NCBI RefSeq assembly: GCF_047237965.1
Contig: NZ_JBDFLX010000001.1
Coordinates: 2,356,001-2,420,000 of the forward strand
Reading direction: 5' to 3'
Length of the DNA: 64,000 nucleotides
Source: Noviherbaspirillum_A sp047237965
Lineage (GTDB): Bacteria > Pseudomonadota > Gammaproteobacteria > Burkholderiales > Burkholderiaceae_D
Position numbers and translations under genes: made by a program. Shown in pieces: positions 60,942-64,000 of the stretch. Below the pieces are notes generated by a model. It did no database searches. It saw only the letters and a program-made list of their open reading frames with translations, and was not told the DNA's origin. Each line of letters opens with the position of its first letter. Within the stretch, counting starts at the first letter, position 1.

Positions 60942-62333
60942 TCAGCTTCCGGGACGGATCATGTCTTCCGGCCTGACCCATTGCTCGAACTGCTCCGCCG
61001 TCACGTACCCCAGCGCCAGCGCCGTGTCCTTCAGCGTGCCGCCCTGCTTGTGCGCCTGCTTGGCGATCTGCGCCGCCTTGTCATAGCCGATGTGCGGCGC
61101 CAGCGCCGTCACCAGCATCAGGGAACGCTCCATCAGGTCGGCGATGCGCTCCTGGTTGGCTTCGATGCCATGCGCGCAGTGCTCGTCGAAGCTGTGCATG
61201 CCGTCGGCCAGCAGCCGCACGCTCTGCAGGAAGTTATGCGCCAGCAGCGGCTTGAACACGTTCAGCTCGAAATTGCCGGAAGCGCCGCCGAAGTTGATCG
61301 CGACATCGTTGCCAAACACCTGGCAGCACAGCATGGTCATCGCTTCGCACTGGGTCGGGTTGACCTTGCCGGGCATGATGGAACTCCCCGGCTCGTTCTC
61401 GGGTATCGTGATCTCGCCCAGGCCCGAGCGCGGGCCGGAGGCCAGCCAGCGCACGTCATTGGCGATCTTCATCAGCGCCGCCGCCAGGGTCTTCAATGCG
61501 CCGTGCGCCGATACCAGTTCGTCATGCGCGGCCAGCGCAGCGAATTTGTTGGGCGCGCTGATGAAGTCCAGTCCGGTACGCTGGCGCAACTGCGCCGCCA
61601 GCCGGTCGCCGAACTCGACGTGGGTGTTCAGGCCGGTTCCCACCGCCGTGCCGCCGGCGGCCAGGCGCAGCAGCGGCGTCAGGGTGGCGCGCACCATCTG
61701 GCCCGCATGGTCGAGCTGGGCGACGTAGCCGGAAAACTCCTGGCCCAGCGACAGCGGCGTGGCGTCCTGAAGATGGGTGCGGCCGATCTTGATGATGCCG
61801 GCAAAGGCATCCGCCTTCTGCTGCAGCGTGGCGCGCAGCTGGTCGAGCGCCGGCAGCAGGTGCGCCGACACGGCCCGCGCCGCGGCCACATGCATCGCGG
61901 TCGGGAAAATATCGTTGGACGACTGGCCCATGTTCACATCGTCATTCGGATGCACCAGGCGCGCCTGGCCGCGCTCGCCGCCCAGCAGTTCGGAAGCGCG
62001 GTTGGCCAGCACCTCGTTCATGTTCATGTTGCTCTGGGTGCCGGAACCGGTCTGCCAGACCGACAGCGGAAACTCCTCTGCATGCGTGCCGGCGATGACT
62101 TCGTCGGCCGCGCGCACCAGCGCATCGGCGCGGTCGGCCGGCAACAGCGACAGGTCGCGGTTGACCACCGCCGCCGCCCGCTTGACCTCGGCCAGCGCAT
62201 CGATCAGCTCGGCCGGCATGCGTTCGGAAGAAATGCGGAAGTGTTCCCGCGAACGCTGGGTCTGCGCGCCCCACAGCCGCTCGGCGGGGACGTCGATCGG
62301 GCCAAAGGTGTCGCGTTCGGTTCTGATGCTCAT
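60942..62333 (-). CDS. fumC: Class II fumarate hydratase
   Basis: 463 residues from the ATG at 62333, with CAGGAGCG upstream. Iron-independent fumarase of the TCA cycle: fumarate to malate. Landmarks: SIRTERDTFGPIDVPAERLWGAQTQRS, GSGTQSNMNMNEVLANRA, HPNDDVNMGQSSNDIFPTAMH, GRTHLQDATPLSLGQEFSGY and the signature loop GSSIMPGKVNPTQCEA. No neighbour is linked to its pathway. Confidence 0.97.
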   Translation of the reverse strand: MSIRTERDTFGPIDVPAERLWGAQTQRSREHFRISSERMPAELIDALAEVKRAAAVVNRDLSLLPADRADALVRAADEVIAGTHAEEFPLSVWQTGSGTQSNMNMNEVLANRASELLGGERGQARLVHPNDDVNMGQSSNDIFPTAMHVAAARAVSAHLLPALDQLRATLQQKADAFAGIIKIGRTHLQDATPLSLGQEFSGYVAQLDHAGQMVRATLTPLLRLAAGGTAVGTGLNTHVEFGDRLAAQLRQRTGLDFISAPNKFAALAAHDELVSAHGALKTLAAALMKIANDVRWLASGPRSGLGEITIPENEPGSSIMPGKVNPTQCEAMTMLCCQVFGNDVAINFGGASGNFELNVFKPLLAHNFLQSVRLLADGMHSFDEHCAHGIEANQERIADLMERSLMLVTALAPHIGYDKAAQIAKQAHKQGGTLKDTALALGYVTAEQFEQWVRPEDMIRPGS

Positions 62334-62400
62334 GCGCCGCTCCTGTTGAAAGATAGAGATTGGACTTCGAACGCGGCGCAAGTTCCCGGGCGCATTGCGC

Positions 62401-62421
62401 TCGCGCCGCGCAGGTTCCTAG
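62401..62421 (-). repeat. Solo end of the ERIC-like element
   Basis: On the minus strand this reads CTAGGAACCTGCGCGGC, 16 of 17 identical to the terminal repeat of the full copies. The rest of the element is absent. It overlaps the stop codon of the pilY1-like gene. Confidence 0.5.
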
Positions 62422-64000
62422 TCGCCCAGTTCGCGCCAGCCCATCCGCCTTGCCCGGCGCGACGAGGCCGCTCCGCTCTCGTCTAACCTGCCGCTGATCT
62501 CGCCTGCACTGTCGGATGTCAGGGTGCTGCTGACGCCGCTGGTCAGGCGCAGGGTCTGGATGCCGGTCAGCAAGGCAGTCGCGGTGAAGAGGGAAGCCGC
62601 CGAGTTTGCACGCGGCAATGCCAGGCCGGTGCCAAGGTCCATCACATACAGCCAGGCCGACCCGCCCTGCGCGCAGGCGTTATTCGACGGCACATTGCCC
62701 ACCGCCTTCAGCATCCCCAGCTGCAGGTCCATGCCGACATTGACGCGTTCGCCGGCGGATGCATTGGCGGGATTGAGGTCAACATACCAGCCCTTGTCGC
62801 GGCCCCAGTCCAGGGTGTCGCCGGCAATGCGCCTGCTGTTGCCATCGTCAGACGCAGTCAGGGTGCGCGGCCTGAGCACGCCTTCCGTGCGCACCCTGCC
62901 CAGGCCGGTATTACCCAGCTCATCCTTGACGACATAAATGCTTTGCTGCGACACATCGGCGATGTCGCTCAGGCCGAGATAGCGCCCAGTGCCGACCGCA
63001 ACCACCGCGTAGCGCTGGCCGCCGCTGCGCACGACCGCCAGTTCAGGCCGGGTCGTCACTGGCTGCGTGCCGACATTGCCGACGTTGCCCAGTTCAGCCA
63101 GCTTGAGCACGCTGCCGGCGCTGATATCGAAACGCCACAGATTGCCCAGCAGATCGCCGCCATAAATGTACCGGACGGTATTGTCCGACGGGCTCTCAAC
63201 CCAGGCGTTGATGCGGGCCAGGCCGGAGGGCGTGTCGTCACTGCCTTCGCCCGTGCCTATCTTCCTGCGCAGGCTGCCGTCGGCGGCCTTCAGCACATAG
63301 AGGTAGCCTTTCCCATCACCCGGACTGGCATTGTTGTAACCCGAGGCGAGGATCACCACCCAGGTGCCATCGGAGTCCTTTGTAATGACAGGATTGCCAA
63401 AGCTGAGACCGAGGTCGTTGTCATCGGCGGCGGTGTACTGCCACAACGCCCGGGGCGCATCCGGGTCGGTGATGTCGATCGCATAGTAGCCGCGCCCGCC
63501 CGCGCCATAGCCGCCGACCAGGATGGTGCGCCAGTCACTGGCCGCGCAGGCCGCGGGCGCGTTCGGACAGATGTCGCCCGCTACCGGCGAAGCGTCGACA
63601 TAGGGACGATGCATGGCCGCATAGTTGCGGTCGGCCAGCAGGAAAAGCCGCGGCAGCATCGGGGCGGGCACGTAGGCCCAGGCTTCCCTGCCGGCATCGG
63701 CGCCGCTGACATGAAATGCGTGCAGCATGCCGTCGTTGGCGCCGACATAGACCCTGGCCGCGCGGCTTGCCCTGGCAGCCCGGAATGCGGCATGGCCGGC
63801 ATCGGCATAGTTGAACGCAGGCGCGCCGACATACAGCGGCTGGGCATTGACGATGTCGCCCAGCACCCGGTCGCGCGGCCGGAACAGCGCGCCGCTGCCG
63901 GCAGCGGCGCTGCTGTCGCCGCGCAGGTAGTTCACCAGCCGTTCGCCTGTCACCAAAGCCAGCTGCGAGGCATTGAAGTCGCCGCACTGCGTGAGCCTGG
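62418..64000 (-). CDS. PilY1-like type IV pilus assembly protein, C-terminal part
   Basis: The frame is open to the right edge of the window, so the N-terminal part is missing; about 526 residues are visible. PilY1-type proteins are large pilus-tip adhesins and assembly factors. Visible signs: CGDFNASQLALVTGERLVNYLRGD, FRPRDRVLGDIVNAQPLYVGAP, RVYVGANDGMLHAFHVSGADAGREAWAYVPAPMLPRLF, GGYGAGGRGYYAIDITDPDAPRALWQYTA and VRYIYGGDLLGNLWRFDIS, the beta-propeller repeats of the family. It ends RRMGWRELGD, the usual PilY1 C-terminus; the TAG stop lies in a copy of the ERIC-like repeat end. Other pilus genes would lie upstream, outside the window. Confidence 0.88.
   Translation of the reverse strand, partial: RLTQCGDFNASQLALVTGERLVNYLRGDSSAAAGSGALFRPRDRVLGDIVNAQPLYVGAPAFNYADAGHAAFRAARASRAARVYVGANDGMLHAFHVSGADAGREAWAYVPAPMLPRLFLLADRNYAAMHRPYVDASPVAGDICPNAPAACAASDWRTILVGGYGAGGRGYYAIDITDPDAPRALWQYTAADDNDLGLSFGNPVITKDSDGTWVVILASGYNNASPGDGKGYLYVLKAADGSLRRKIGTGEGSDDTPSGLARINAWVESPSDNTVRYIYGGDLLGNLWRFDISAGSVLKLAELGNVGNVGTQPVTTRPELAVVRSGGQRYAVVAVGTGRYLGLSDIADVSQQSIYVVKDELGNTGLGRVRTEGVLRPRTLTASDDGNSRRIAGDTLDWGRDKGWYVDLNPANASAGERVNVGMDLQLGMLKAVGNVPSNNACAQGGSAWLYVMDLGTGLALPRANSAASLFTATALLTGIQTLRLTSGVSSTLTSDSAGEISGRLDESGAASSRRARRMGWRELGD

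Noticed and set aside
60495..62486. 663-codon rightward frame opposite fumC
   Set aside because: Antisense shadow that also reads through the palindromic repeat; fumC motifs are all on the minus strand.

Overview
The window looks like a chromosomal segment of a high-GC betaproteobacterium, most likely Burkholderiales and probably the Oxalobacteraceae (Herbaspirillum/Noviherbaspirillum/Massilia-like). The reasons are the aroQ-accB-accC-prmA-DUF3426-PfkB gene order, the KAAVAKKA-type histone H1 homologue beside a class I nrdB, an intracellular PHB depolymerase with its ribbon-helix-helix partner, and orphan Bug-type solute-binding proteins. This placement is inferred from gene content; no rRNA or tRNA gene was seen.

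Layout. 1-4.1 kb is mobile debris: the 3' end of a tniQ transposition gene, a complete IS5-like element with 8-bp target repeats, an orphan copy of the same IS end, and remnants of a czcB/czcA-type metal efflux operon. 4.2-11.8 kb is a catabolic island: a mandelate racemase-family enzyme, two divergent Bug binding proteins, a LysR regulator, an RraA-like aldolase, a 2-hydroxyacid dehydrogenase and an SMP-30 lactonase. Three copies of one bipartite 29-bp motif tie its promoters together. 11.9-15.2 kb carries a PHB depolymerase with an RHH regulator, an ERIC-like palindromic repeat and corA.

15.5-22.6 kb is a long leftward housekeeping operon (mpl, yqiA-like, ubiC, an RNB exoribonuclease, a TonB-like protein, aroE, mtgA). 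22.7-29.9 kb runs rightward (nucleotidyltransferase-like protein, tlpA-like, aroQ, accB, accC, prmA, zinc-ribbon protein, PfkB kinase, lipoprotein). 29.9-33.2 kb runs leftward: a YggT protein, a histone H1-like protein with 21 perfect AVAKK repeats, and nrdB preceded by two probable NrdR boxes. 33.5-38.2 kb is the three-gene NAGGN (N-acetylglutaminylglutamine amide) osmolyte operon.

38.3-44.3 kb groups a Pat-like acetyl-CoA synthetase/acetyltransferase, two universal stress proteins, a hemerythrin-domain protein and a nitronate monooxygenase-like enzyme, a plausible stress/redox set. 44.4-46.7 kb holds a LysR gene divergent from a D(-)-tartrate dehydratase-like gene. 46.8-53.8 kb is a mixed stretch of a hydrolase, methyltransferases, a branched-chain amino-acid type binding protein, a CsgG-like lipoprotein and small orphan proteins. 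53.9-60.2 kb is a large sensory module: an OmpR-type regulator, a stand-alone Hpt, an HK-REC-REC-Hpt hybrid kinase, a PhnD-like periplasmic protein and a REC-HD-GYP c-di-GMP phosphodiesterase. A second ERIC-like repeat, fumC and the 3' part of a pilY1-like pilus gene close the window.

The signals that most deserve follow-up are the shared operator motif of the 4-11 kb catabolic island, the ERIC-like palindrome family (two full copies plus a solo end forming the pilY1 stop), and the phosphorelay with two Hpt domains linked to a PhnD sensor.
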